Assembly: GCF_000764305.2 (NCBI RefSeq)
Contig: NW_025940701.1
Span: 179,997-243,996, forward strand
Reading direction: 5' to 3'
DNA: 64,000 nt
DNA from: Hyalella azteca
Taxonomy: Eukaryota > Arthropoda > Malacostraca > Amphipoda > Hyalellidae
Numbering within the stretch: position 1 is the first letter of the stretch; each line of letters starts with the position of its first letter. Made by a program: the position numbers and the translations under genes. A model generated the notes under the pieces. The model saw only the letters and a list, made by a program, of their open reading frames with translations. It searched no databases and was not told the origin of the DNA. Shown piece by piece: positions 10,945 to 22,915 of the stretch.

Positions 10945-12910
10945 AATGGCGGGCTAGCGAAGCTGGCAAGAAAATAGTCTACGTTATCAACTCAAAGTAA
11001 CTAAGTGATAATTGGGGGATAGCAGAAATGCAGATAGTAATAGTAGCAGATAGTAAGCTAAGACACTCGTACAAGTGGTCAGGTACAAGTCAGGTGCCAA
11101 TTTCTCCACTAATTCACTAGAATTAATGTTTCAGAACATAAAATGATCTATTTGTGTCTGTTTCAGTTAGTATCGATACTGACAACTGTGAAGTTTGAAC
11201 GCCATGAGATAGTATAATATTTTAGTTTACCATACAATTATTTGCTGATATAATGAGTTTCATTGTGGTGTTCAGTAGTTTGGGATTTGTGTCGAGCTTT
11301 TGTAATTACATTTAACTGTTTGATAGCTATAACATTTGCGAAATTTTTGAACCCATAACCGTCATTGAGACGGTAGGGCTGAAATAAACATGTCATCAGA
11401 CCCAGTATGGATAATGACGACGGTAATAGGAAAGAGTGGAGAAAGCTTATATTAATTAATACAGGTACTGATAATAAACTTGACTTTTTTCAGTGTATCA
11501 ACAATGGTTTTCGAGTAGTTTTTGCAGAACGGTTCAGAGACTCAACATACATATTCATAGCATATCAATGCCTGTAGGAGCGTAAAATTAAAATCTTCTA
11601 ACATATGACATACAGACATTTGTTATAAGATTTGCCAGGGAGTATATCATTGTGGATTTAGTATTGTTAGGGAATTGTTTGCATTAAATATAAGCTCGAT
11701 AAATTGTTAGATCTTAACGATCCGATTGATCATTATGATTCTCGAGACTGCATGCTAAAATAGGCTTTTAATTTATATTTACGTATTAGGCTTTGGAATT
11801 TTATCACGAGAGCTAGAATTCACTCATAGCAGTCACGACAACTAAATATGGGTTTTCATAGGCTAACTTTCATGTTTATGCGCCCGGCAAGATGTTCAAT
11901 TCACAAAATTCAAATCATGGACGCTATTTTTTGTGTTCTGAGTCCTAATTAGGTATATGAGCGATGATTGTTTTTAATGCATGTGGCCAGTCTGTCAATT
12001 TACATGCAGTTCTGTAATGATTTACATGGAACGATAGAAGGAAGAAATATATGAAAAAGTTGATGTCGTATTAGTATATTATTGATTTGCAAAAGCAACG
12101 TAATTTTCTGAGCCCTAGATTCAACAAAAGGTACGAAATTTGTAACTGCAGGCACTACCAAACTTCACCTGCTGAGCTCACATGCATCATGTCGGCAATT
12201 CAGTTTTAATGCCACACCGCATTCTTATTCAACAATATGGCCGGCAAGTTAGGTGCCAATTTCTCACTAAGTCGTGAGAAATTGGCACTCATTCGCATTG
12301 TACTTATATCTATGAAAATTTAGCTGCTACTAATTTTTTCCCCGAAATATCTGGGAGAGAAAAACACATTTTCATGTAGTCAACTGAACCAATCTTTTGT
12401 GATAAATTTTCCTCATTATTTATGTTCTATGGTAATTACGACTATGTTAATTATAATTTCTATGTTAATTGTTTTCTTGTGAGACGCTATTTTTAAGAAT
12501 ATGAGAGGCTTGCACTGTGAAGAATAACAGCATCAAGAACATTTCCAAATTCAAAATAAACGAAGCCCTGAGAGCGATAATTAATTTTGGAATGAAATGT
12601 CAGTAGTTACGATAAATGTCGACAATATAAGTATATATTTCATGTGAGAGACGAAATGTTTTCAAAGTGGGACTATTTTCTGTGCAAGTCGTGTCTACAT
12701 TAGTTATACCTTAATTGACGCTACGTCATCAGTATCCATGGATCTATGTCGGCTCACTGATGCTATATGAAAGAATTTGTTAAGTTAAAAAAAAGTATAA
12801 TAAATTGTAGAGGCTGAAACGCCCGTGAATTTGCAGTGAAAATGATGAAAGTTAAATTTAGTTGCGTGTGCCATTGTGCCGGTCGCAGTTCAGCCACAGC
12901 AAATTGTTTT
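10945..12910 (+). repeat. Family A repeat, copy 1 (most complete plus-strand copy)
   Basis: Ordered landmarks are GGCGGGCTAGCGAAGCTGG (10949), GGTGCCAATTTCTCC (11094), GTTAGATCTTAACGATCC (11705), GGCACTACCAAACTTCACC (12152), a perfect 15-bp stem with 6-bp loop at 12251-12286, and a 3' part ending in CAGCAAATTGTT. The same landmarks recur in this order, or in reverse on the minus strand, across 10.9-34.1 kb. There is no sustained open frame. A junction segment (12911-13020) leads straight into copy 2, so copies 1 and 2 are head to tail. Confidence 0.85.
12251..12286. repeat. Perfect hairpin inside family A
   Basis: GTGCCAATTTCTCAC and its exact reverse complement are separated by the 6-base loop TAAGTC. 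The same hairpin is present in reverse in copies 3 (about 15909-15945, one mismatch) and 6 (about 24008-24044, with a difference near the loop). Confidence 0.9.
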
Positions 12911-13022
12911 TCATATTTTAGCATTATTTCGTTTTCAATTAAACGAATAGAAGCAATTTTTATGCAGCCGAACAGCTCATAAGTCCTTCAAACCTGAACG
13001 GACCTGCTTGAAATTTTGAATA

Positions 13023-14710
13023 TAAAAACTACACCAGCGAAGCGGAAGGTCAAAATATTTAAAATTTCTCAAATCAATAATCACCCACAATGGACGGGAA
13101 GTCTCAAGTGGCGGGCTAGCGAAGCTGGTACGAAAAGAGTCAACGTTAGCATAACAACTCGAAGAGACCAAGTGACAATTGAGGATATGAGAAATGCTAC
13201 GGAAACGGAGCCACTCGTACAAGAGGTCAGGTACAAGTCAGGTGCCAATTTCTCCACTAATTTACTAGAATTAATGCTTCAGAGCATAATATGATCTATT
13301 TGTGTCTGTTTCAGTTAGTATTGATACTGCCGACTTTTGAGTTTGAACGCGGTGAGGTAGTATAAATTAGTTTAGCATATATTTGTTTTCTGATACGGTG
13401 AGTTTTTTGTGGTTTTCAGTAGTTTGTTATATCTTTCAAATGTTGCCATGCTTTCGACGTTCCTGCCTGTTGCTAAAATTTTATATTTGAACCTTTATTC
13501 GTCAATGAGAATGTTATAGGGCTGAGAGACACCGAGATAGCAATTAGTAGCGTCCCAGCATGGATCATGACGACGTATGGTAATAGGTAGTAATAAAGAG
13601 TGGAGGAAACATACATTAATTAATAGAAATACTGATAATAATCTTGTTTTCTTTGTCAGTGTATAAAACTCACTTGCGGCACTGAATATGCTGCAATGAA
13701 TGGACGATTCATTCAACGATTGTTGAATCGTTTTTTAATAGTTTTTTACAGAACTGTTCAAAGAGTCAACAGACTTATTCATATCATAACAATACCTCTA
13801 GAAGCGTGAAATTAAAATCTTCTGACAAAAAAGACATTTATTATAATATTTGGCAAGTTGTATACAGTATATCATCGGGAGTTTAGTATTGTTTGAGAAT
13901 TGTTTGCCCCAAATATAAACGTTTTAAATTGTTAGATCTTAACGATCCGATTGATCATGATGATTCTCGAAACATCATGCTAAATAGACTTTTAATTTAT
14001 ATTTACGTATTAGGCTTTGGAATTTTATCACGAGAGCTAGAATTCACTCATAGCTGGCACGACAACTAAATATGAGTTTTCATAGGCTATTTTTTATGTT
14101 TATGAGTCCGGCCGGATGTATCTCGCAACATTCAAGTTATGAACGCTATTTTTTGTGTTTTTATAATTGTTAAATAATTTTTTTATTTTAGAATTGTTAA
14201 ATAATTGTTTTTAATGCATGTAGACAGTCGGTAAATTTACATACAGTTCTGTCGTCGGAGTAATGATTTACATGTATCGATAGAAGGAAGACTTATTTGA
14301 TAATGTTGATGTCGTATAAGTATAATACTGATTTGCAAAAGCAACATAACTTTCTGAGCACATGATTCAACAACAGGTACGAAATTTGTAACTGCAGGCA
14401 CTACCAAACTTCACCGGCTGAGCTCACATGCATCATGTCGGCAATTCTGTTTTAATGCTACACGCCTACCCCGCGTTCTTGTTCAATAAAATGGCTTGCA
14501 AGTTAGGTGCCAATTTCTCGCTCAGTCACTATAATTAATGCTTCAATGTATTCAAAAATTTGATATGTATCTATTCTATTTAGTTTTGATTCTGATTATA
14601 ACCGATGACTGAGAATTGTTAAGTTTTGCATGTAATCGTTTTCTATAACAATGAGTTACTTGAACTGTGTTGTGCAGTACCGTAGTTTCGGGTCGCCATC
14701 CAATTTCTTA
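13023..14710 (+). repeat. Family A repeat, copy 2
   Basis: Begins ACTACACCAGCGAAGCGG and carries the landmarks at 13239, 13685, 13930 and 14398. At 14508 it meets a second GGTGCCAATTTCTC and continues with sequence resembling the 13239 segment, not the hairpin and 3' part seen in copy 1. This shows a sub-repeat of about 1.2 kb within the family. The variant end (CATGTAATCGTTTTCTATAA) matches the right part of the duplicated block C. Confidence 0.8.
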
Positions 14711-14869
14711 TGCATGAACTGATTGAATAAAAATTAACTTGTCTTACGAAAATGTCCTGAAACCAGTTAACTCAAGGAGACTATGGGACTGAGGTTTTCT
14801 CATATTGGTGGCACATGAAGAAACGTAAAAGTGCCAGATCCTGCTTGACTTTTTGCCATTGAACGGCCG

Positions 14870-15038
14870 CTACATTTTCAGTAGCGGTAGCGGTAGCGGC
14901 GCTACATTTTACTGACTGTGGCGGTAGCGCTCGCTACAATCTAGTGGATGTAGCGGTAGCGGTAGCGCCCGCTACATTTAGAGCATGTAGCGGTAACGGT
15001 AGCGGCGCTACATTTCAAAGTAGCGCTGCCCAGCTCTG
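14870..15038 (-). mobile_element. hAT-like transposon end with GTAGCG subterminal repeats
   Basis: Read on the minus strand from 15038 the sequence starts CAGAGCTGGGCAGCGC, matching the CAGAGxTGGGCA type of hAT terminal repeat. Inside it are repeated blocks of GTAGCGGTAGCGG and its complement GCTACATTT, about 40 bp apart, like hAT subterminal transposase sites. The flank beyond 15038 (CCTTTATAGAAAC) is family sequence also seen uninterrupted near 23091. The expected opposite end with an 8-bp duplication is not visible, so the element looks truncated. No transposase is encoded. Confidence 0.55.
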
Positions 15039-15099
15039 CCTTTATAGAAACCACTTGAATGAGATACTATGTCAAAATGTCAATGGCGAAATCGGGATT

Positions 15100-16860
15100 C
15101 ATTTAATTTAAAAATTTAACAATTTACTGTGGCTGAGCTGCGACCGGAACAGCAGCACACGCAAGTATTTCAATCTTTCAACATGTTCGCTCAAGTTTTA
15201 CGGGCGTTTCAGCCTCCAAAATTTACCTAATATTTACTTATATAATAAAACACCTAAATTTACGTGAGTACGCTGACATAGGTCCATGGATACTGATGAC
15301 ATAGCGTCAATTTAGGTATAACTAATATAGACTCGAGTCGGTGATGCACAGAAAATAGTCCCACTGTGAAAACATTTCGTCTCTCACATGAAATATATAT
15401 TTCTATTGTCGATATTTTTCGTAACTACTGATGTTTCATTCTAAAATTTATTATCGCTCTCAGGGCTTCGTTTATTTTGAATTAATTATACCGAATTCAC
15501 ACAGTATATATTATTTTTTGCGGGGCACCTATCAAATTTTTCCTGGAATTTATAAAATTTGTTTCACTTTACTGAACATTCCCCTTATGTTAATCACACC
15601 GATGGATCCCTAATCTTAAGAAAACTAATAATGGAAAGTCTAAATTTGGAAAATGTTCTCGATGTTGTTATTCTTCACAGTGCAAGCCTCTCATCAGGCT
15701 TAAAAATAGCATCTCACAAGAAAACAATTAACATAGAAATTAAAATTAACATAGTCGTAATTAACATAGAACATATATAATGAAGAAAATTTATCACAAA
15801 AACTTGGTTCAGTTGACTGCATGAAAATGTATTTTTCTCTCCCAGATATTTCGGGGAAAAAATTAGTAGCAGCTAAATTTTCATAGATATAAGTACAATG
15901 CGAATGAGTGCCAATTTCTCACGACTTAGTGAGAAATTTGCACCTAACTTGCCGGCCATATTGTCGAATAAGAACGCGGTGTAGCATTAAAACAGAATTG
16001 CCGGCATGATTGCATGTGAGCTCAGCAGGTGAAGTTTGGTAGTGCCTGCAGTTACAAATTTCGTACCTGTTGTTGAATCTAGGGCTCAGAAAGTTACGTT
16101 GCTTTTGTAAATCAGTATTATACTAATACGACATCAACTTTTTCATATATTTCTTCCTTCTATCGTTCCATGTAAATCATTCCTCTCCAACTGCATGTAT
16201 ATCATTACAGAACTGCATGTAAATTGACAGACTGGCCACATGCATTAAAAACAATCATCGCTCATATACCTAATTAGGACTCAGAGTACAAAAAATAGCG
16301 TCCATGATTTGAATGTTGTGAAATGAACATCCGGCAGGACTCATAAACATAAAAGTTAGCCTATGAAAACTCATATTTAGTTGTCGTGCCAGCTATGAGT
16401 GAATTCTAGCTCTCGTGATAAAATTCCAAAGCCTAATACGTAAATATAAATTAAAGCCTATTTAGCATGATGTTTCGAGAATCATCATGATCAATCGGAT
16501 CGTTAAGATCTAACAATTCAAAACAGCGCATAGAAAATGATTGTATGGCTAACTAAACTATACTACTCCGCAGTCGTCAGAATCAATACTATCTGAACAG
16601 ACTTAAAAGATCATTGTATGTTCTGAAGCATCAATTCCAGTGAATTAGTGGAGAAATTGGCACCTGACTTGTACATGACCTCTTGTACGAGTGTCTTCGT
16701 TGCTGTTGCATATCTGCTAACCCTCAATTGTCACAGCCTTATTTAGTTGTTATGCTAACGTTGACTCTTATTACCAGCTTCGCTACCACGTCACTTGAGA
16801 CCTCCCGTCCATTGTGGGTGAATAATGATTTGAGAAATTTTAAATAATTTAGACGCTCTT
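15100..16860 (-). repeat. Family A repeat, copy 3 (inverted)
   Basis: Minus-strand copy with the complete 3' part at 15128-15880, the hairpin near 15909-15945, the GCACTACCAAACTTC landmark near 16020, and the start landmark CACCCACAATGG near 16810. The segment between the GATCTAACAATT landmark (16506) and the 5' part is missing about 500 bp compared with copy 1. It stands inverted against copies 1 and 2, making a large imperfect inverted repeat around 14.8 kb. Confidence 0.85.
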
Positions 16861-16924
16861 GATGATAAAGACAGAGCCGACAGAGATCGTCAGCTGTTGT
16901 TGAATCACGTGCCTAAAACGTTAT

Positions 16925-17250
16925 GTTGGTTTGGGAAATCAGTATTATGAAATCAGTATTATCAGTATTATTACTAACACGACATCAACTTAATCAATCA
17001 CATATGTTTCGCCCACTCAGAAGTGAGACTGAAGGGGCAGTTCAGTCGCCGGATGAAATATTTCATGGCGCAATTAAAATACACACGACAACAATTCAAC
17101 GCGTTATATGCCAACCTCTGCGTCATCCAGGATATCTATCTCCCTTAAAAAACTTTTACATCTGCAATCCTGGAACTTCTCCCATTGAACAACTTGGACA
17201 TCTTCAGTTTAGTAAAAAAATGATTGCCAACAATTCCACGCTTTGATTAA
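16925..17250 (+). other. Repeat B, copy 1, with an 80-codon open frame
   Basis: An open frame (about 16923-17246) contains HMFRPLRSETEGAV and SPDEIFHGAIKIH. The same frame stays open in copies at 25502-25825 and on the minus strand at 32579-32845. Differences between copies are mostly amino-acid changing (for example Gln to Leu, Thr to Met, Gly to Arg, Pro to Leu), with few silent changes, so there is no sign of coding constraint. No known domain was recognised. It adjoins family A copy 3 in a fixed order seen three times. Confidence 0.6.
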
Positions 17251-17765
17251 AAAAAGTTAATAGTTCATGTTGTATATGAAAAGTTATAAAATCGGCTGCG
17301 AGTATGAAAAGATGAAGAACTGATGAATATACATTATATTATAGAAATTGTTTACAATGTAAATAACTTTAAAGATATTCAGAAGTTAAATTCATTTATT
17401 AACAGAACAAAGGTTATTGTATGTATTTGATGTCAAAATTTTACAGTCACGAGTAATTATAAAATTAAATGAATTCTAATCTCGCCAATTGACATTTTCA
17501 AATAGTATCTCATCGGATGGTTTTCTATAAGAAATATGGATATAAAATAAAAAACTGTTGATATATTAACTATATTGTTGAAAATTTGGGACTGTTTCTG
17601 GAAATTTCTATTCACATCTAAGATCCTGTCACACTTGTAGTTACCTATTGTATTTGCTGCAAGGCTATTGCTTCTATTATTCATATCATTGCTTCTATCA
17701 AGACTGCACGAACTTTCATAACTGTAAGTCTCATGCGGGCTGAAATCTTAGTTATGTAATCGACA
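17250..17765 (-). repeat. Repeat E, copy 1
   Basis: AT-rich block that on the minus strand includes AAGATCCTGTCACAC complement, TATAGTTAATATATCAAC and related pieces. Homologous blocks lie at about 22905-23160 and 32030-32500 (same orientation relation) and at 34050-34330 and 35233-35480 in the opposite orientation. In the plus orientation it follows the 3' end of family A directly, so it is probably part of the same larger unit. Confidence 0.65.
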
Positions 17766-18062
17766 CTTCTCTATAACACGCCAGCGAACTCGTCTGCGGC
17801 GTGAAACGCAAAACCTATCTTTTCGCTCAACCAAACTACTCATATGTACTTCAAAACTGAACAGATCTACTTGAAATTTGAAAAATTGGTATGTATCATC
17901 GTTGTTCCTTATTTTATTTCCAATTCAAACGTAAAACGCAATGTTTCGGCAACCGAACAACTCATAAGTCCTTCAATCGTGAACGAACCTGCTGGAAATT
18001 TGGTATATAGGAACAACACCAATGAAGCAGAAGGCCTAAACTATTAACATAACATAACATAG

Positions 18063-18330
18063 TAATGTCGGCGCTGAAGAGTAGGCCTGATGTGGCCTGT
18101 CGCCGATTCATGTACTTTTCGTGACATGTTTAAATTCGTGTCATTTGACCGGATCTCTTCATGACTGACGATAGTTTGAAATATCTACTATTCTTACACC
18201 GGGTTCGATATGGTGCTGGGCATTTCAATCTGAACATACATTTTTCATAGCTACATCCAGTCTGTTCTTGAACGCGTTCTTGAACGCGTCGCCAAAAATG
18301 TAGTCGGGGAGGCTGTTCCACATGTCGGTT
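18063..18330 (-). mobile_element. CR1-like retrotransposon 3' end
   Basis: Read on the minus strand, a short C-terminal reverse-transcriptase reading-frame remnant (NSLPDxxFGDAFKNAFKNRLD-like, interrupted) is followed by the shared 3' UTR with AAGTACATGAATCGGCGACAG and ending near GCCGACATT. The same end occurs at 26029, 50155, 22739, 34300, 35430 and 38880-40303. Severe 5' truncation is normal for such elements. Confidence 0.75.
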
Positions 18331-18335
18331 CCATG

Positions 18336-19020
18336 GAATTTCTCAAATCATTAATCACCCACAATGGACAGTACGTCTCAAGTGGCGGACTAGCGAAGCT
18401 GGCAAGAAATGAGTCGACGTTAACTACTAAAGAGACTAAGTGATAATTGAGGGATAGGAGAAATGCTACATAAACGATGACATTCGTGCAAGTGGTTAGG
18501 TACAAGTCAGGGGCCTATTTCTCCACTAATTCGCTAGAATTGATGCTTCAGAACATAAAATGATCTATTTGTGTCGGTTTCAGCTAGTATTGATACTGGC
18601 GACTCAGAAGTTTGAAAGTTTCAAGGTAGTATATTTTAGTTTACCATAGAATCATTTTCTAATGAATAAGTTTTTTGTGGTGTTCAGTACTCAAGAATAT
18701 ATGTCAAATTCTGATATCAGGAATAAAAGATGGTAGGTCTAAGAGATGAATGTCATAGCCACAAGTGGCGTCGAATCGTTTTAGTGACTTGTATGAACAA
18801 GTAATATTATTGAGAGAAGGAAATTTTTTAATAATTAATAGAAATGCTGATGATAAACTTTATTCCTTCCCATGGTACCTAAACTCACTTAATTGTGGCT
18901 CTGAAAAAGTTGCAATGAATGGACGATTCATTCAACGATTGTTGAATATGTCAGCAATCGTTATCGAATAGTTTTTACAGAACGGTTCAAAGTGCAAACA
19001 TACATATTCATATCAATGCC
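18336..19020 (+). repeat. Family A repeat, copy 4 (5' part)
   Basis: Starts in the CACCCACAATGGAC landmark, passes the TTTCTCCACTAATTC segment at 18518 and reaches the ATGAATGGACGATTCATTC landmark at 18913, then breaks off near 19015. It is abutted upstream by the CR1-like tail, an arrangement repeated at 26.0-27.3 kb. Confidence 0.8.
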
Positions 19021-19164
19021 ACATTGATATGTTATCCTCAACAAAACTAACTAATAGGGTAAACATCTAATCAAGTGACACAATTTTGTCTATGTTTCAA
19101 GGATACATTACCTTAGGCACCACCATGATGGTGTGAGTGTTCAGTGCAGAAAGTATGATCAGGT

Positions 19165-20935
19165 AGGCGTCATGCACGCTATTTCCGACATAAATTATAG
19201 CCAGGAAAGTTCTGAGTCGGTGCCTATGTCTTCAGAACTATTTGTATATAGAACTTAAAATACTTACATGTCACTTTGACAGTCTATCATTTCATCGATG
19301 TTAAGGGCATACCGCACCGAAGACTGATAAAAAAAACAGACGGGCTGTGGAACTTAATACTTGTTATTGAATAAAAACATTGTGTTTCGAACGATTTAAA
19401 TTCACTCGTTCAGGTTCAGCCAAATAGTTATATCATAAGCGGCCGAGGAACTTTAAAATAATTGGGTTAAAACACCCAAAAATATGTGCTCAAAGAAACA
19501 ATCGTATGAGTAGTAAAATTAGCACAACTGAAGAGAACTGTCGACGCTCCTGATGATAACGGCGTAACGACCTCCAGCATTGTTCCTCCTACAAGACAAA
19601 ACCCTAAACACGGACGTAACTCCGGCGATGTTATCCTTGCATATGAACAGACCAGTTCTTAGAACAGTGACGTTCAGTACCTCAAAGCACAATAACCCGC
19701 CAGTAATCGAGAATTGAATATCGGAAAGATGGAGTATCAGAAGGTCCTCGAAAAATCAATTGCTATTCTAAAAACTTTCACAGTTCGATCTCTATAATAA
19801 CAAATAAAGTTTCATTTTTTTAGTTCGATGTAGTGGCTAATGAATAAAACAATAAATGACTGCTCATTTAAACAAAGATCCCAACGGAATTGAAAAATGA
19901 CTGTCAAATGTCAAATGGCGGAATTGAAAATACTTCAATTGGAAAACGTCCTACGCTATATATAGACCTATTAGTGAACTGGAAAACCTGTTGTATATCC
20001 TCCTTAACCCTCTACCGCCGTATATGCACTCTCCGGGAACATAACTTTCAACTTAAATTATACGTAAACTGTATTGTATGCTGCAGAGAATATTTTGAAG
20101 TTGTCGTACGTGGCGGCAACCATCAGTGCAAGTTGTTTTGCCGCTCACTAGAACGGATCCTTTTTGGGAAGTAGGCGCGTGACAATATTGCTTTGGTTAC
20201 TCATGTCAGGCGGTAGAGGGTTAAGTGAAAATTCTGACATGTGTCTTTGCCTGTGAGTGATGAACAAGTCTGATTTGAGAAATTTGTCATAATTGAGATG
20301 TTCCCCCTTGTTGGTTTTGTTTATTCATGACTTTCGGTGGCAGTATTGTTGAAGCGGTAGTATACTTTTTCGTCATTTAATTTTTTCACAAAGATCTAAA
20401 TCTTTCATAAGAAAAATTCCTAGTCGTCTTGTTTGAGCTGAAGCCAAAGCATTGTGTCTTATGATAAGATAAATTGTGTCTCTAAGATAAAGACAATTTA
20501 AACCTTTCTCCTTAAACTATTCAAATGTGATTCGAAGTAGCAAGTGAGTTCAAGTACACTGTGAAAGTATATGTTTGTAATCAGCATTTCTATTTGACAA
20601 GTTCTCTCCCACTCTCTTCATTGACATTCATCGTCTTTAGTCACTCTTGACATTACTTCACGTGCCTTCAACATGAGAAAATCTCCCAGCCCCACCGTCT
20701 CCTTGAGATTACTGTCTTCATAACATTCTAGTTGGACAAGTTTTCCTTATGAAATACAATGATTTATAAGAAATTTGAAGCCAACCCGAGACAACTGAAC
20801 TGCACAGTTAAAGTAACTCTTTGTAATAGAAAACGATTGCATGCAAAACTAATCTATTCTCATTACACGGCATTCAATAGACTTAGTCATCGGTAATATT
20901 CATTATCAAAACTAAATAGAATAGACATAATAAAT
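19165..20935 (+). repeat. Duplicated block C, copy 1
   Basis: A 1.77-kb segment from AGGCGTCATGCACGC onward matches 28467-30245 in the same orientation with only scattered substitutions and small indels. Both copies hold the TTAA-flanked MITE at the same place and both run on into an inverted family A copy, so the duplicated unit is really about 3.3 kb (19165-22470 and 28467-31740). No conserved open frame was found in it. Confidence 0.85.
20008..20220. mobile_element. TTAA-flanked MITE, copy 1 (piggyBac-like)
   Basis: Starts CCCTCTACCGCC and ends GGCGGTAGAGGG, a 12-bp inverted repeat, and is flanked by TTAA at 20004-20007 and 20221-20224. A CCC start and TTAA target duplication are hallmarks of piggyBac-type transposition. 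At 213 bp it encodes nothing. Two other copies are at 29309-29518 and 35928-36158. Confidence 0.85.
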
Positions 20936-22470
20936 ATTTGTATACATTAAAGCGTTAATTATAGTGACTTAGAAATTGGCACCTAACTTGCAAGCCATTT
21001 TATTGAACAAGAACGCGGGGTAGGCGTGTAGCATTAAAAATGAATTGCCGACATGATTGCATGTGAGCTCAGCAGGTGAAGTTTGGTAGTACCTGCAGTT
21101 ACAAATTTCGAAGCTGTTGTTGAATAATGTGCTCAGAATGTAAAGTTGATTTTGCAAATCTGTATTATACTTATACGATATAAACTTTTTTATTTATTTC
21201 TTCCTTCTATTGTTCCATGTAAATCATTACTATGACAACAGAACTGCATGTAAATTGACCGACTGTCTACATGCACTTGAAAAAAATTATAGCTCATATA
21301 CCTAATTAGTGGTCAGAGTACAAAATATTGCGTCCATAATTTGAATGTTGTGAGATGAACATCCAGTCGGACGCATGAACGCACAAATTAGCCATTGAAA
21401 ATCCATATGTAGTTGCCGTGCCAGCTTTGATTGATATCCAGATTTGGAGATAAAATTTCATAGCCTGAATACGTAGATATAAAGTAAACGCCTATTTTAA
21501 CATGATGTCCCGAGAATAATAATGATCAATCGGATCGTTAAGATCTAACAATTTAACAAGCTTATATTTAATGCAGACAATTCTCAAACAACACTAAACT
21601 CACAATGATACACTCTCTTGTAAATCTTATAACAAATGTCGGTGTGTCATAAGCTGATAGAAGATTTTAAATTCACGCTCCTAGGGGCATTGATATGATA
21701 TATATATGTATATTGACTTTTTGAACCGTTCTGCAAAAACTACTCGAAAACGATTATTGATATATTCAACAATCGATGAATGAATCGTCCATTCATTACA
21801 ACATATTCCGAGTCACGAGTGCGTTTGGGTACACTGAAAAAAAAACAAGTTTATTATCAGTTGTTTTATTAATTAATGTAAGTCACCTCCACTCATTACT
21901 TTAACTTATTACCACCTGTCAGTATCCACGATTGGACGCGACTTACTCCGAATTAGTAATTTCTTTCCACCTTACCCTTTCGACGACGGTGGGTGGTCAA
22001 TACTTGAATTTTATCGAGATTTTATTAATTAACCTATCACTAAAATTAACAAGAGAATCTGACATGTTACCCTGACTACTGAACACCAAAATAGAACTCA
22101 TTGTTTCAGAAAACGATCATATGGTGGACTAAAATATACGACTTCACGACGTTCAAACCCCACAGTTGTCACTATCAATACCTAACTGAAACAGATACAA
22201 ATATTTCATATTATGTTCAGAAGCATTAATTCTAGCGAATTGGTGGAGAAATTGACACCTGACTTCTACCTGACCTCTTGTACGAGAGTCTTCATTGTTG
22301 TAGCATTTTTCTTATCTCTAAATTATCACTTAGTCTCTTTAGTTGTTAACGTCGACTCTTTTCTTGCCAGCTTCGCTAGCCCGCCACCTGAGACCTTCCG
22401 TCCATTGTGGGTGAATAATGATTTGAGAAATTTTCAATAATTTAGACCTTCCGCTTCATCAGTGTTTTTC
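20936..22470 (-). repeat. Family A repeat, copy 5 (inverted)
   Basis: Reverse landmarks at about 20980 (GAAATTGGCACCTAAC), 21065-21090, 21535 (TTAAGATCTAACAATT), 21785 and 22240, with the start landmark near 22400. It lacks the 3' part, which is replaced by block C at a GTGCCAATTTCTC boundary. That boundary motif is where family A copies repeatedly change partners. Confidence 0.8.
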
Positions 22471-22738
22471 TTATATTCCAAATTTCAAACAGATTCGTTC
22501 AGTTTTGATGGACTTATGAGTTGTTCGGTCGCCTAAACTTTGCGTTTATTCGTTTTAATTGAAAACGAAATAATGCATATATCTGAAATTGTTTCTTTCG
22601 CAGGGCTATGATTTATATAACTAAATTGCAAATGTCAAGCAGATCCGTTCAGTTTTGATGCACTATTGAGTAGTTCGGTTCAGCGAAAAGTTAAGTTTTA
22701 CGTTTCACGCTGCAGACGAGTTGGCAAGCGAGTTAGAG

Positions 22739-22915
22739 AATAAAATAGAATAGAATAGAAGTGTCGGCATTGAAGAAATATGCCCATGGCCTGTTGCCGA
22801 TTCTTGTACTTTTCGTGACTTGATTCCACAAGGGATCCGGCCTTTGCAACCCGAAGTTGGATCCGAAGTGTCGATTCCATAACTAAGAGTTCAGCTCTCA
22901 TGAGGCTTACAGTTA
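22739..22915 (-). mobile_element. CR1-like 3' end with ATTCT tail
   Basis: Minus-strand 3' UTR (CCGGATCCCTTGTGG, AAGTACAAGAATCGGC) ending in a short TATTC microsatellite at 22739-22760. It is nearly identical to copies at 34300 and 35430 on the plus strand. Confidence 0.75.
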
